From: a virus
DNA length: 41,394 nucleotides
Direction: 5' to 3' (one strand)
Virus record (IMG/VR): IMGVR_UViG_3300028571_001339
Coordinates: 1 to 41,394 of that record
Below are positions 23,646 through 30,475 of this stretch, in pieces (positions within the stretch are counted from its first letter, which is position 1; each line of letters starts with the position of its first letter). The translations under genes were made by a program, and so were the position numbers. The notes under the pieces are model-generated. The model was not told the origin of the DNA. It did not search any database and was given only the letters and a program-made list of their open reading frames with translations.

Positions 23646-23872
23646 GCAAACGAACTGGCCCCATCGCCTTGGACGGCGAAGCCGCTGATCGAATCACTGT
23701 GCTCACGCTGAAAGAGCAGAGAGCCTATCTCAAGAAAGAACTCTCGCAGTGGAAGAAAAATCCCCGCTCAGAAGACAATCCTGACGGATACTGGTTGCAT
23801 CCTGATGATGTAAGTGGAAACGAAATCATGGTTCACCATCTGGATGCTGTGATCAAATACTTTGGAGAATAA
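23642..23872 (+). CDS. Small unknown protein behind the ligase
   Basis: 76 residues starting MSKRTGPIALDGE. Charged, with a helix TLKEQRAYLKKELSQWKK and a WLHPDD turn. ATGA overlap with the ligase indicates coupled expression. Nothing recognised as a family. Confidence 0.6.
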   Translation: MSKRTGPIALDGEAADRITVLTLKEQRAYLKKELSQWKKNPRSEDNPDGYWLHPDDVSGNEIMVHHLDAVIKYFGE

Positions 23873-23874
23873 CA

Positions 23875-24306
23875 ATGAAAATTGGACTGAGCTATAGCCG
23901 TTGTGTTCGAGACATTGTGGATGGCCGGGTAGACATTGCGGATGTGCTGGTGCTGATTACCCGCACTGATTTTGATCCGCATGATGATGCTCAGTGGAAA
24001 GATATCTGGACCGGCTACGGCGGTGGCCAAACATTTGGCAATCCATTCAGTAGCCCCGAGTGGATGGACTATCCTGCTGAAGATGAAGATCGTTTTCGTA
24101 GTGTAAGCATTGAGCTGTGGGAAACTGGCAAGCTACATCAACCACGCAAGTTTGGCGCACACCCCAGCCGTCGTAGAGAAATTTGGTTGGAAACAGTGTT
24201 GCCCGACAGCGAGTTGGAATCTCGCCCGGCAGTGAAAGCGGCTTGGGATCAATTTCAAACTGTGGCTGGATTGACCAATGTCAAACTGGACCGAGAATAT
24301 CGATGA
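23875..24306 (+). CDS. Conserved phage protein of unknown function
   Basis: 143 residues starting MKIGLSYSRCVRDIVDGRVD. The opening block and the DPHDDAQWKDIWTGYG segment remind me of a hypothetical family found in several large phages. Aromatic and acidic, with a possible alpha/beta fold. It ends in an ATGA overlap with the next gene, so it belongs to the ligase operon. No motif identifies an activity. Confidence 0.6.
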   Translation: MKIGLSYSRCVRDIVDGRVDIADVLVLITRTDFDPHDDAQWKDIWTGYGGGQTFGNPFSSPEWMDYPAEDEDRFRSVSIELWETGKLHQPRKFGAHPSRRREIWLETVLPDSELESRPAVKAAWDQFQTVAGLTNVKLDREYR

Positions 24307-24764
24307 AGAAAATCTTCTATGAGAAAGTAGGTCGACGATATCGGCCGGTATACGAGTACGATCAAACCATGATGGATGCTTTCCCCAAAGGCACACACAT
24401 TGTGATGTGCTATCCAGGTGGTCAAAGCCGCCGTTACAACATTGATCCCAATTATGCTGCCATGATTGCCGCAGGGCGTGTGGCTGAAGATGCCATGTGC
24501 CGAGCCATGACCAAGGCCAGCGAACTGCGCCCACAGAAAACTCCCATCACCCCGGGTCAACAACGTGCATGGCGCAAGCTGGCCAAAGAAATGGGCGACG
24601 AACTTTGCACTTTGCACGGTTCAAGCACACACGACATTGCAGAAGCAGGCTTGCAGGCACTGCAAGCCGAAGCTGAGTCTCTAATGACCCATCCTGCTGT
24701 GCAAGAAGCCTACAACAAATTCTTGCTGGTTTGCAAAATGACCCGCAACAACAAACAGTCTTGA
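24303..24764 (+). CDS. Unknown protein, last gene of the ligase operon
   Basis: 153 residues from the ATG at 24303, which overlaps the previous stop; a longer in-frame start is buried in the previous gene. The N-terminal third is beta-rich (IFYEKVGRRYRPVYEYD, HIVMCYPGGQSRRYNI). The rest is helical, with AWRKLAKEMGDEL and a C-terminal helix pair. I cannot name a family. Confidence 0.6.
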   Translation: MKKIFYEKVGRRYRPVYEYDQTMMDAFPKGTHIVMCYPGGQSRRYNIDPNYAAMIAAGRVAEDAMCRAMTKASELRPQKTPITPGQQRAWRKLAKEMGDELCTLHGSSTHDIAEAGLQALQAEAESLMTHPAVQEAYNKFLLVCKMTRNNKQS

Positions 24765-24780
24765 TGTAACTCCAAATCAA

Positions 24781-24809
24781 TTGACACTTCACCGGCATGC
24801 ATGTATAAT
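24781..24809 (+). promoter_or_regulatory. Strong sigma70-type promoter
   Basis: TTGACA, 17-base spacer, TATAAT: a full consensus match at both hexamers. The transcript would start near 24816-24818, at the ATG of a 51-codon reading frame, and run about 180 bases before the next gene. Confidence 0.8.
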
Positions 24810-24817
24810 TACATGGC

Positions 24818-24973
24818 ATGATCGAGGAAATCGTGTTATCTAATGGACTTGGCGGGGTGAATCGACAACCTGGGCCCGCTGGTTCCGTGGCATGTAGATG
24901 TAAATCACATAGGATGAGGCACTGTCCTTGGTACCAACCAAAACCGGGCACTGGTCCGGTGTATGCTCATTAA
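24818..24973 (+). CDS. Possible leaderless small Cys/His-rich protein, or structured RNA
   Basis: The first ATG at the predicted transcript start opens a 51-codon frame to TAA at 24971. Its product starts MIEEIVLSNGLGGVNRQPG and carries a CRCKSH...HCPW cluster that could bind zinc. The frame uses several AGG/AGA/CGA codons that are rare elsewhere in the window, which argues against it. The same stretch can fold (TTGGTACCAA palindrome, ACCGG/CCGGT stem, a repeated GGCACTG-TCC), so a leader RNA or small RNA is an equal alternative. About 230 bases here carry no other gene. Confidence 0.35.
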   Translation: MIEEIVLSNGLGGVNRQPGPAGSVACRCKSHRMRHCPWYQPKPGTGPVYAH

Positions 24974-24997
24974 GGACAAAAACAGTGAAAGGACTCT

Positions 24998-25321
24998 ATG
25001 TCTGTTGAAGTTCAAACCTCTACGTTGAGTATGTCTGAGCCTCTCAGCCCTCTTAAAGTAACGCCCCCGGTCATGCACCGTATTTGGTTCAATATTGCAG
25101 TTGGTAGATCAGGTGTGAACTCCTGGTACAACATCATTCGCGAAGCCAACACCATGTTTGGTAAAACTGGCTGGCGCGGCCAACCGCATGTGAAGCGCAA
25201 ACTAGACAACAACTGGAAAAAAGAAACAGTTCGAGTATGGTTTGATGTGCCTGATCCCACATTTGGCACCTGGTGCAGTTTAAAATATGCAGTGATGCTA
25301 ACCGAAACTAACAATAAATAA
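24998..25321 (+). CDS. Small unknown protein
   Basis: 107 residues starting MSVEVQTSTLSMSEPL. A disordered, Ser/Pro-rich N-terminus is followed by a compact Trp-rich domain (RIWFNIAVGRSGVNSWYN, KTGWRGQPHVKRKL, VWFDVPDPTFGTW). The ribosome site is AAAGGA. It lies downstream of the strong 24781 promoter and the unusual leader. No family recognised. Confidence 0.55.
   Translation: MSVEVQTSTLSMSEPLSPLKVTPPVMHRIWFNIAVGRSGVNSWYNIIREANTMFGKTGWRGQPHVKRKLDNNWKKETVRVWFDVPDPTFGTWCSLKYAVMLTETNNK
25313..25320 (+). promoter_or_regulatory. Possible late promoter box AATAAATA
   Basis: AATAAATA overlaps the stop of the previous gene and lies five bases before the ATG at 25326. It would give an almost leaderless late transcript. 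Confidence 0.4.
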
Positions 25322-25325
25322 ATGC

Positions 25326-26711
25326 ATGTTCCTTAGTGTGATAACTTTACTAGTGGCCCTGAGCCTCAGCGCCATTGCTGCCTGGTACAGCATTATTGGG
25401 CTGACTGCAATTTTTGCATCAGCGGTCATACCCATCATCATCATGGGCGGTATGTTAGAGGTTGCCAAGGTTGTGGTAACTGTGTGGCTGCACGAGTACT
25501 GGAACCAGTGCCGCTTGGCCATGAAACTGTATCTTGTGCCAGCAGTGGTCATGCTCATGGTGATTACCTCCATGGGTATTTTTGGATTCTTGAGCAAAGC
25601 ACACCTGGATCAAGACATAATAAGTGGCGATGTACAATCAAAGATAGCCGTATATGATGAAAAGATCAAGACCGAGAAAGAGAATATTGAAGCAAACCGT
25701 CGGGCACTTAAACAGATGGATGAGGGAGTGGACCAAGTACTGGGCCGCTCAACAACAGAAGCGGGTGCTGAAAAAGCTGTGGCTATGCGTCGCTCCCAGC
25801 AGAAAGAACGTGCTAGACTTCAAGCTGAAATATCACAGTCGCAGAAGTCTATCGCGGAACTTAACGATGCCCGTGCGCCTATTGCCGCCGAGGTACGTAA
25901 AATTGAAGCCGAAGTTGGCCCGATAAAATACATTGCGGCTTTGATTTATGGTGACGACCCTGACGCCAACCTGCTGGAACGAGCAGTGCGTTGGGTTATT
26001 ATTTTACTGGTGATAGTGTTTGATCCCTTGGCCATCATGATGGTGTTGGCTTCAACAGAAAGCATGAAGTGGGTGCGAGAACGCAGACTTCGCCAAGAAC
26101 CAGACGTTAAAGAACCGCCCACTGAAGAAGATCGCACTGTTACTCCAGCCCCAGTGGTCCCAGAAGTAGCAGTCGAAGAAAAGTCTATTCTGGAACAACA
26201 CCCATATCTGAACCAACCATTTGCACATTTTGAAACTTTAACTCCTGTGGTGTACAAGCCCCAGCAAGAAACTCAAGAAGCCGAAGAAGAGTCCGACGAC
26301 CACCACGAAACAACCCCAACGGAAAAAGCAGCCATTAAAAAATGGAAAGAACTCAACCCACATCTCACACTCAAGGGACAACGGTTCCGACACAAGCTGG
26401 GTGAAATAGATGAGTTGCCCTGGATGAAACTGGTTGAGCCTGCAGCCAAGACTGGGTTTGGAACAGAATTCCCCCAGGATGCTGTTCGCGGTGACACCTA
26501 CATTAGAACTGATTCAATCCCCAACCGTGTGTTCAAACACAATGGTGATGAGTGGATTGAAGTTGACAAAAACATAGCTGACAGTTATACTTACGATACT
26601 GCATACATTGATCACTTGATCTTGTTGTTGTCTGAAGGACAGTACGATCCAGATGTACTGAGTGAAAGTGAACGAGAACAAATTGCACAACGCCTAGAAA
26701 CCAAAATCTAA
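25326..26711 (+). CDS. Polytopic membrane protein with coiled coil and cytoplasmic tail
   Basis: 461 residues. Three hydrophobic segments lie within residues 1-90 (residues about 4-22, 24-48 and 68-88). A long coiled coil follows at about 100-195 (KIKTEKENIEANRRALKQM). A fourth membrane span comes near 222-245 (IILLVIVFDPLAIMMVLAS), and then a long acidic and proline-rich tail. The C-terminal LSESEREQIAQRLE block is one I recall from T4-like environmental phages with a similar membrane protein. It could anchor replication or assembly machinery to the inner membrane; this is inference from topology. ClpX follows 15 bases after its stop. Confidence 0.7.
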   Translation: MFLSVITLLVALSLSAIAAWYSIIGLTAIFASAVIPIIIMGGMLEVAKVVVTVWLHEYWNQCRLAMKLYLVPAVVMLMVITSMGIFGFLSKAHLDQDIISGDVQSKIAVYDEKIKTEKENIEANRRALKQMDEGVDQVLGRSTTEAGAEKAVAMRRSQQKERARLQAEISQSQKSIAELNDARAPIAAEVRKIEAEVGPIKYIAALIYGDDPDANLLERAVRWVIILLVIVFDPLAIMMVLASTESMKWVRERRLRQEPDVKEPPTEEDRTVTPAPVVPEVAVEEKSILEQHPYLNQPFAHFETLTPVVYKPQQETQEAEEESDDHHETTPTEKAAIKKWKELNPHLTLKGQRFRHKLGEIDELPWMKLVEPAAKTGFGTEFPQDAVRGDTYIRTDSIPNRVFKHNGDEWIEVDKNIADSYTYDTAYIDHLILLLSEGQYDPDVLSESEREQIAQRLETKI

Positions 26712-26726
26712 CAATCAGCCCACCGA

Positions 26727-27929
26727 ATGAAAAAAGACATACCTGATACATGTAGTTTTTGTGGCAAACACAAAGATGCAGTGACCAAACTCATTGTTGG
26801 CGACACTGTTGCAATCTGCAACGAGTGCGTAGAACTCTGCGACTCATTGCTGACCGATGAAACATTGCCAGTGCCCAGTTCTAAACCCACTCTGGATCCA
26901 ATTCGTATTAAATCACATCTTGACCAGTATGTCATTGGTCAGGACCTGGCCAAGCAAGTGCTGGCAGTGGCCATTGTGAATCACTACAAACGCATCAACA
27001 ATTTGCGGTCTGACACTGAGATAGAAAAATGCAATATTCTCATGCTGGGTCCCACTGGTTCAGGCAAAACACTGCTGGCTCGCAGTGTGGCTCGTTATCT
27101 TGATGTGCCATTTGTAATTGCCGATGCCACCAGCCTTACAGAAGCAGGGTATGTGGGCGATGACGTTGAAAGCCTTATCAGCAGACTGTTTGCCGCAGCC
27201 GGTGGCGATGTGGAAAAAACACAGCAAGGTATTGTGTTCATTGACGAAATTGACAAAATCAGTCGGCGCAGTGAGAGTGCCAGTATCACGCGAGATGTGT
27301 CAGGAGAAGGTGTTCAACAGGCCCTGCTCAAACTAGTGGAAGGCACCAAGTGCAGAGTAACTCCCACTGGCAATCGCAAACATCCCAGTGGTGACATGGT
27401 TGAAATTGACACCACAAACATCTTGTTCATTGCCGGCGGCGCATTTGTGGGCTTGGACACCGTGGTCAAGAATCGTGTCAAGGGCACATCAATTGGGTTT
27501 GCAGCCGACCTAAACAAGCACACCGAACAAACCACCTTGACACAGACCACACCCGAAGACCTGATCAAGTTTGGCATGATTCCTGAGTTTGTGGGACGTT
27601 TCCCCAGTTGGGTAGCTCTGCAAGAACTCACACAAGAGGACTTGGTAAAAATTCTCACTGATGTAAAACACAACTATGTTTCACAATATCGTTGGTTGTT
27701 TGCTCAGGACAAGATTGAATTGAACTTTGATTCCCTGGCCTTGGATTTGATTGCTCAGCGCACCATGACCAGTCGCACTGGTGCTCGAGGATTGCACAGC
27801 GAACTGGAACGTGCGTTGTTGCCACACATGTTCAATTTGGTTAAATACCGTGAGCAAGGGATTGAACAAGTCAATATTGACATTGACATGATTACCAGCC
27901 CTGGACCACTCAAAACAGCAAATGAATAA
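26727..27929 (+). CDS. clpX: ClpX AAA+ unfoldase
   Basis: 400 residues. It has an N-terminal zinc-binding domain with C9, C12, C31 and C34; a Walker A GPTGSGKT (108-115); a Walker B FIDEID (171-176); the pore-1 loop GYVG (141-144); the RKH pore loop (NRKHPSGD); and a TGARGL sensor-2 motif. The ClpP-docking IGF tripeptide is intact at 256-258, so it may couple to the host ClpP. No clpP occurs in the window. In a phage it could redirect proteolysis or unfold host or virion proteins. It overlaps the bS21 gene by 8 bases. Confidence 0.95.
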   Translation: MKKDIPDTCSFCGKHKDAVTKLIVGDTVAICNECVELCDSLLTDETLPVPSSKPTLDPIRIKSHLDQYVIGQDLAKQVLAVAIVNHYKRINNLRSDTEIEKCNILMLGPTGSGKTLLARSVARYLDVPFVIADATSLTEAGYVGDDVESLISRLFAAAGGDVEKTQQGIVFIDEIDKISRRSESASITRDVSGEGVQQALLKLVEGTKCRVTPTGNRKHPSGDMVEIDTTNILFIAGGAFVGLDTVVKNRVKGTSIGFAADLNKHTEQTTLTQTTPEDLIKFGMIPEFVGRFPSWVALQELTQEDLVKILTDVKHNYVSQYRWLFAQDKIELNFDSLALDLIAQRTMTSRTGARGLHSELERALLPHMFNLVKYREQGIEQVNIDIDMITSPGPLKTANE

Positions 27930-28146
27930 ATTACACGGTAGATCAGTTCTGGTGCAAGATGGCAATGTAGATCGGGCCCTGCGCAAATTCAAGAAAAAAA
28001 TTCAGGAGTCAGGCCTGCTGGATGATTTGCGCAATCGAGAATGTTACATCAAGCCTACTACCGAACGCAAGCTCAAGGCAGCGGCCGCAAAAAAACGCTG
28101 GCAGCGAAAACTGCGCGATCAAGAGCTTCCTAAAAAAATGTATTGA
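27922..28146 (+). CDS. rpsU: Ribosomal protein bS21
   Basis: 74 residues. The pattern [19 protein letters not shown] followed by [12 protein letters not shown] and a basic KRWQRKLR tail is bS21. The protein sits on the 30S platform near the anti-Shine-Dalgarno helix and affects initiation. Phage bS21 genes are documented in aquatic viruses and can replace the host copy. It overlaps clpX by 8 bases and the following gene by one. The family match is clear; the effect on translation in this phage is inferred. Confidence 0.93.
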   Translation: MNKLHGRSVLVQDGNVDRALRKFKKKIQESGLLDDLRNRECYIKPTTERKLKAAAAKKRWQRKLRDQELPKKMY

Positions 28147-28406
28147 TGTACATTGAGTTTGCTCTACCGGGCGGTTCGGGTGGAATGGCAGCAGCCATGG
28201 CCAGTCAGAAATTGGATCAAGCCATCAAAGCCTGGGCCAACCGGTATGAAATTGAATATCGTACAAAAAATGTCAAATACAAGAAACGTGTGACATTTGA
28301 CGATGAACGCTGTTATGAGTTTTTTCTGTTGACCTGGCAACCAGTTGATCAGCAAAATTTTTGGACAACATATCGCCTGGTAACTGACCTAAATAATAAA
28401 ATATAA
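28146..28406 (+). CDS. Small unknown protein behind bS21
   Basis: 86 residues from the ATG at 28146, which overlaps the bS21 stop (TGATG). Starts [19 protein letters not shown], then a basic region (YRTKNVKYKKRVTFDDERCY) and a Trp-rich end. The glycine-rich opening looks like a flexible or nucleotide-loop region, but it is not a P-loop. Expressed with clpX and bS21. Unknown function. Confidence 0.6.
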   Translation: MYIEFALPGGSGGMAAAMASQKLDQAIKAWANRYEIEYRTKNVKYKKRVTFDDERCYEFFLLTWQPVDQQNFWTTYRLVTDLNNKI

Positions 28407-28422
28407 TTTTTTTTCGTGTATA

Positions 28423-28429
28423 ATAAATA
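28423..28429 (+). promoter_or_regulatory. Late promoter box ATAAATA
   Basis: TAATAAATA upstream of the heat-shock gene, 62 bases before its ATG. A second CTAAATA occurs at 28389-28395 within the end of the previous gene. A TATAAT also overlaps at 28419 but without a good -35. Confidence 0.55.
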
Positions 28430-28433
28430 ACTG

Positions 28434-28457
28434 TGTAGTGCCCATGGTGGGGCTACA
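28434..28457 (+). promoter_or_regulatory. 5' leader hairpin and conserved ribosome site of hsp20
   Basis: TGTAG pairs with CTACA and CCC with GGG, with a G-U pair and one bulge, just after the late box. The rest of the leader holds CTTGCTTAATAAAGGAGAA (28468-28486), which recurs almost unchanged before the phasin-like gene at 40154-40172. Confidence 0.5.
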
Positions 28458-28491
28458 TCAAAGTCATCTTGCTTAATAAAGGAGAAAACAA

Positions 28492-28944
28492 ATGACAAAA
28501 ACTCTCACCCTTCGCTCTTTCGACATTCCCACACTCACCAAATTTGGTATCGGTTTTGATAACATGTTTGATGAACTCATGCGTGTGAGTGCTCAGCAAA
28601 GCTCAACAAACTATCCACCCTACAACATTGTACAAATCAACGAAGATGAGTACATGATCAGTCTTGCCGTGGCCGGGTTTGGGCTTGATAATCTCTCAGT
28701 TACCAAGGACAAAAAGTTCTTGATCATTGAAGGCAAAGAATATCAGAGTGACAGCGAAAAGATTGTGCCAAACTACCTGCACAAAGGCATCAGCAACAGA
28801 AATTTCCGTAGAGAATTTCAGTTAGCAGATCATGTGGAGATTACCAATGCGCATCTTGAACTTGGCATCTTGAACGTTCACTTACGACGTGAAGTTCCTG
28901 AGGAAGCCAAGCCAAAGGCCATTGCTATCACGTACACAGCCTAA
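28492..28944 (+). CDS. hsp20: Small heat-shock protein (Hsp20/IbpA family)
   Basis: 150 residues. The alpha-crystallin domain runs from about residue 40 to 140 (PPYNIVQINEDEYMISLAVAGF... GILNVHLRREVP). It ends in an extended tail with an AIAITYTA segment, where the I-x-I-type motif usually mediates oligomer contacts. Such proteins hold unfolded proteins and feed them to other chaperones or proteases. T4-like cyanophages carry hsp20 as a late gene, and here a late box, leader hairpin and strong AAGGAG site fit high late expression. It lies between clpX/bS21 and clpS. Confidence 0.92.
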   Translation: MTKTLTLRSFDIPTLTKFGIGFDNMFDELMRVSAQQSSTNYPPYNIVQINEDEYMISLAVAGFGLDNLSVTKDKKFLIIEGKEYQSDSEKIVPNYLHKGISNRNFRREFQLADHVEITNAHLELGILNVHLRREVPEEAKPKAIAITYTA

Positions 28945-28953
28945 TATAATTGT

Positions 28954-28960
28954 GTAAATA
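28954..28960 (+). promoter_or_regulatory. Late promoter box GTAAATA
   Basis: GTAAATA lies 40 bases before the clpS ATG and immediately before a perfect 11-bp hairpin. Confidence 0.5.
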
Positions 28961-28985
28961 CAGTGGCAGCACTGTGCTGCCACTG
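28961..28985 (+). promoter_or_regulatory. Strong 5' leader hairpin of clpS
   Basis: CAGTGGCAGCA / TGCTGCCACTG with a CTG loop: a perfect 11-bp stem at the predicted transcript start. No T run follows on the plus strand, so it is not a usual intrinsic terminator. Confidence 0.6.
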
Positions 28986-29000
28986 CAACAAGGATAAAAC

Positions 29001-29309
29001 ATGCCACAAACCGACTCAGTTGTTAAAATTAAACCTGTCACGGACATCAAGGAGCCGCCAATGTATCGCGTGGTTTATATCAATGACAATCAAACCACCA
29101 TGGAATTTGTGATTGAAAGTTTGATTGAATACTTTAACTACACCGCAGAAACTGCTGAACGTATCACTGTGGATATTCACGAAGCCGGCTCAGCTGTGGT
29201 AGCTGTGTTACCATATGAACTGGCCGAACAAAAAGGCATTGAAGTCACATTGAGTGCTCGAGCACAAAGCTATCCCTTGCAGATCAAACTAGAACCTGAA
29301 GAAAATTAA
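29001..29309 (+). CDS. clpS: ClpS-family N-degron adaptor
   Basis: 102 residues. MYRVVYINDNQTTMEFVIESL and the VDIHEAGSAVVAVLPYELAE block mark ClpS, which delivers N-end-rule substrates to ClpA-ClpP. Pocket residues read N28, D29, M34 and H60. The usual third acidic residue (D36 in E. coli ClpS) is N30 here, which may change which N-terminal residues are bound. Host ClpS works with ClpA, whereas the only unfoldase in this window is ClpX. It overlaps the convergent phosphoesterase by 4 bases. Confidence 0.88.
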   Translation: MPQTDSVVKIKPVTDIKEPPMYRVVYINDNQTTMEFVIESLIEYFNYTAETAERITVDIHEAGSAVVAVLPYELAEQKGIEVTLSARAQSYPLQIKLEPEEN

Positions 29310-30097
29310 TAGTCAATCACAATGCGTCGGGGGTGGTACACATATTGAGAATAGTCAGTGTTGCCCCGACCCCGGCAGTTGTTGACAAATCTAACACTGG
29401 CTCGAGTTTGATCCACTGATCCATGATAGTGTCCAAAACACCAGGTGTGTATTTTTTTCTCAGTGTCGGCTGCTAGAGCCTGCATCATAAAACGATTGCC
29501 CATGACATTGAATCTCATGCTACCATCAAGATCAATGTCATGAGCAATCAATGCAGGATCAGGTACAGTGTGAGTGACCATGACAATGTGTTTGACATCG
29601 GCATGTGTTTGCAATCTACTCACACTGTTGATCATGTACGTGGCATCGGTGTTGCTCATTTTTCGTATGGCAAGAGTGTCGGCAGGATTCAACCGGTGAC
29701 GTTCTCGATACCACAGCTCGGATTGTTCGGGATCTATGGATAAATCAAAATCAAATCCCCACCAGCCATTTGTGCCCAAAATTGCAACCCCATCAATCAC
29801 AATCACATTGTCCTGCAAGTAGACCACATTTGGAATTCGACGGATTTGTCGGGCAAGGTCGTTGTAACTGGCACCCAGGTGGTCAAGGTAATCTTGATGT
29901 TCACTGTTGCCATCAATATAGAACACTGCTTGATAACACTGTCCCAGATGCTTGAGTACCGTTACCAGTTGAGCACGATCAGTGCAAACGTCACCGGCTA
30001 CCACACAAACTGGACTGGTGGCCTTCTCGGACCAAGAAAACTCCGTGGGCCATGTGTCAATGTGTATGTCAGAAATTAAATCAAAGGCTAGTTGCAT
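29306..30097 (-). CDS. Calcineurin-like metallophosphoesterase
   Basis: 263 residues. The metal motifs run SDIHID (D-x-H), AGDV (GD), GNSEH (in place of GNHE), THTVP and FGHYHG (GHxH), typical of the calcineurin-like superfamily. Members cut phosphodiesters or phosphomonoesters in nucleic acids or small molecules; the exact substrate is not visible. It is convergent with clpS and nearly abuts the start of the divergent gene at 30122. Distinct from the LpxH-like enzyme at 32088, which has the same catalytic fold but different flanks. Confidence 0.8.
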   Translation of the reverse strand: MQLAFDLISDIHIDTWPTEFSWSEKATSPVCVVAGDVCTDRAQLVTVLKHLGQCYQAVFYIDGNSEHQDYLDHLGASYNDLARQIRRIPNVVYLQDNVIVIDGVAILGTNGWWGFDFDLSIDPEQSELWYRERHRLNPADTLAIRKMSNTDATYMINSVSRLQTHADVKHIVMVTHTVPDPALIAHDIDLDGSMRFNVMGNRFMMQALAADTEKKIHTWCFGHYHGSVDQTRASVRFVNNCRGRGNTDYSQYVYHPRRIVIDY

Positions 30098-30121
30098 GAT
30101 ACATATTTAAAAGGAAATTGT

Positions 30122-30475
30122 ATGCACATTATTTTTGGAGACTCGTTGAAAGAATTACCTGACAGTTTTACTGTGTTGGAATTGGACACATTTGTTGTGC
30201 CCGGGGATGATCGGCCCAAGACTGCGTACTGTGTGGTTGAAAAAATTCCATTGAACGAATTTGATACCTTGGCAGCGTATCTCAAGATACACCAAGATCT
30301 CATGCAGTTTTATAAACAACGTCATTGGACCTATTGCGAACATGCCATTGAAGGACTCATGGGACGTTGGAATGGTGAGCTGGATACATTTTATTCCAGC
30401 ATGTTGCAACGTGTGCAACAGTTCAAAGAACATGAACCTGAACCAGACTGGACTGGCACAATTGTCAAGGGCTAA
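30122..30475 (+). CDS. Conserved phage protein of unknown function
   Basis: 117 residues from the ATG at 30122, which follows an AAAAGGAAA ribosome site; an earlier in-frame ATG at 30092 overlaps the divergent gene. Starts MHIIFGDSLKELPDSFTVLEL. An acidic N-terminal half is followed by a helical RHWTYCEHAIEGLMGRWN segment and a coiled end. I recall this layout as a conserved T4-like phage hypothetical protein. Unknown role. Confidence 0.65.
   Translation: MHIIFGDSLKELPDSFTVLELDTFVVPGDDRPKTAYCVVEKIPLNEFDTLAAYLKIHQDLMQFYKQRHWTYCEHAIEGLMGRWNGELDTFYSSMLQRVQQFKEHEPEPDWTGTIVKG

Noticed and set aside
24547-24951. 134-codon minus-strand frame across the 24765-24997 gap
   Set aside because: It overlaps the end of a plus-strand gene and a full-consensus plus promoter; no minus promoter or ribosome site is visible.
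24815-24997. tRNA or tRNA-like RNA in the gap
   Set aside because: No TTCGANT-type T loop, no acceptor stem pairing and no CCA end could be found.
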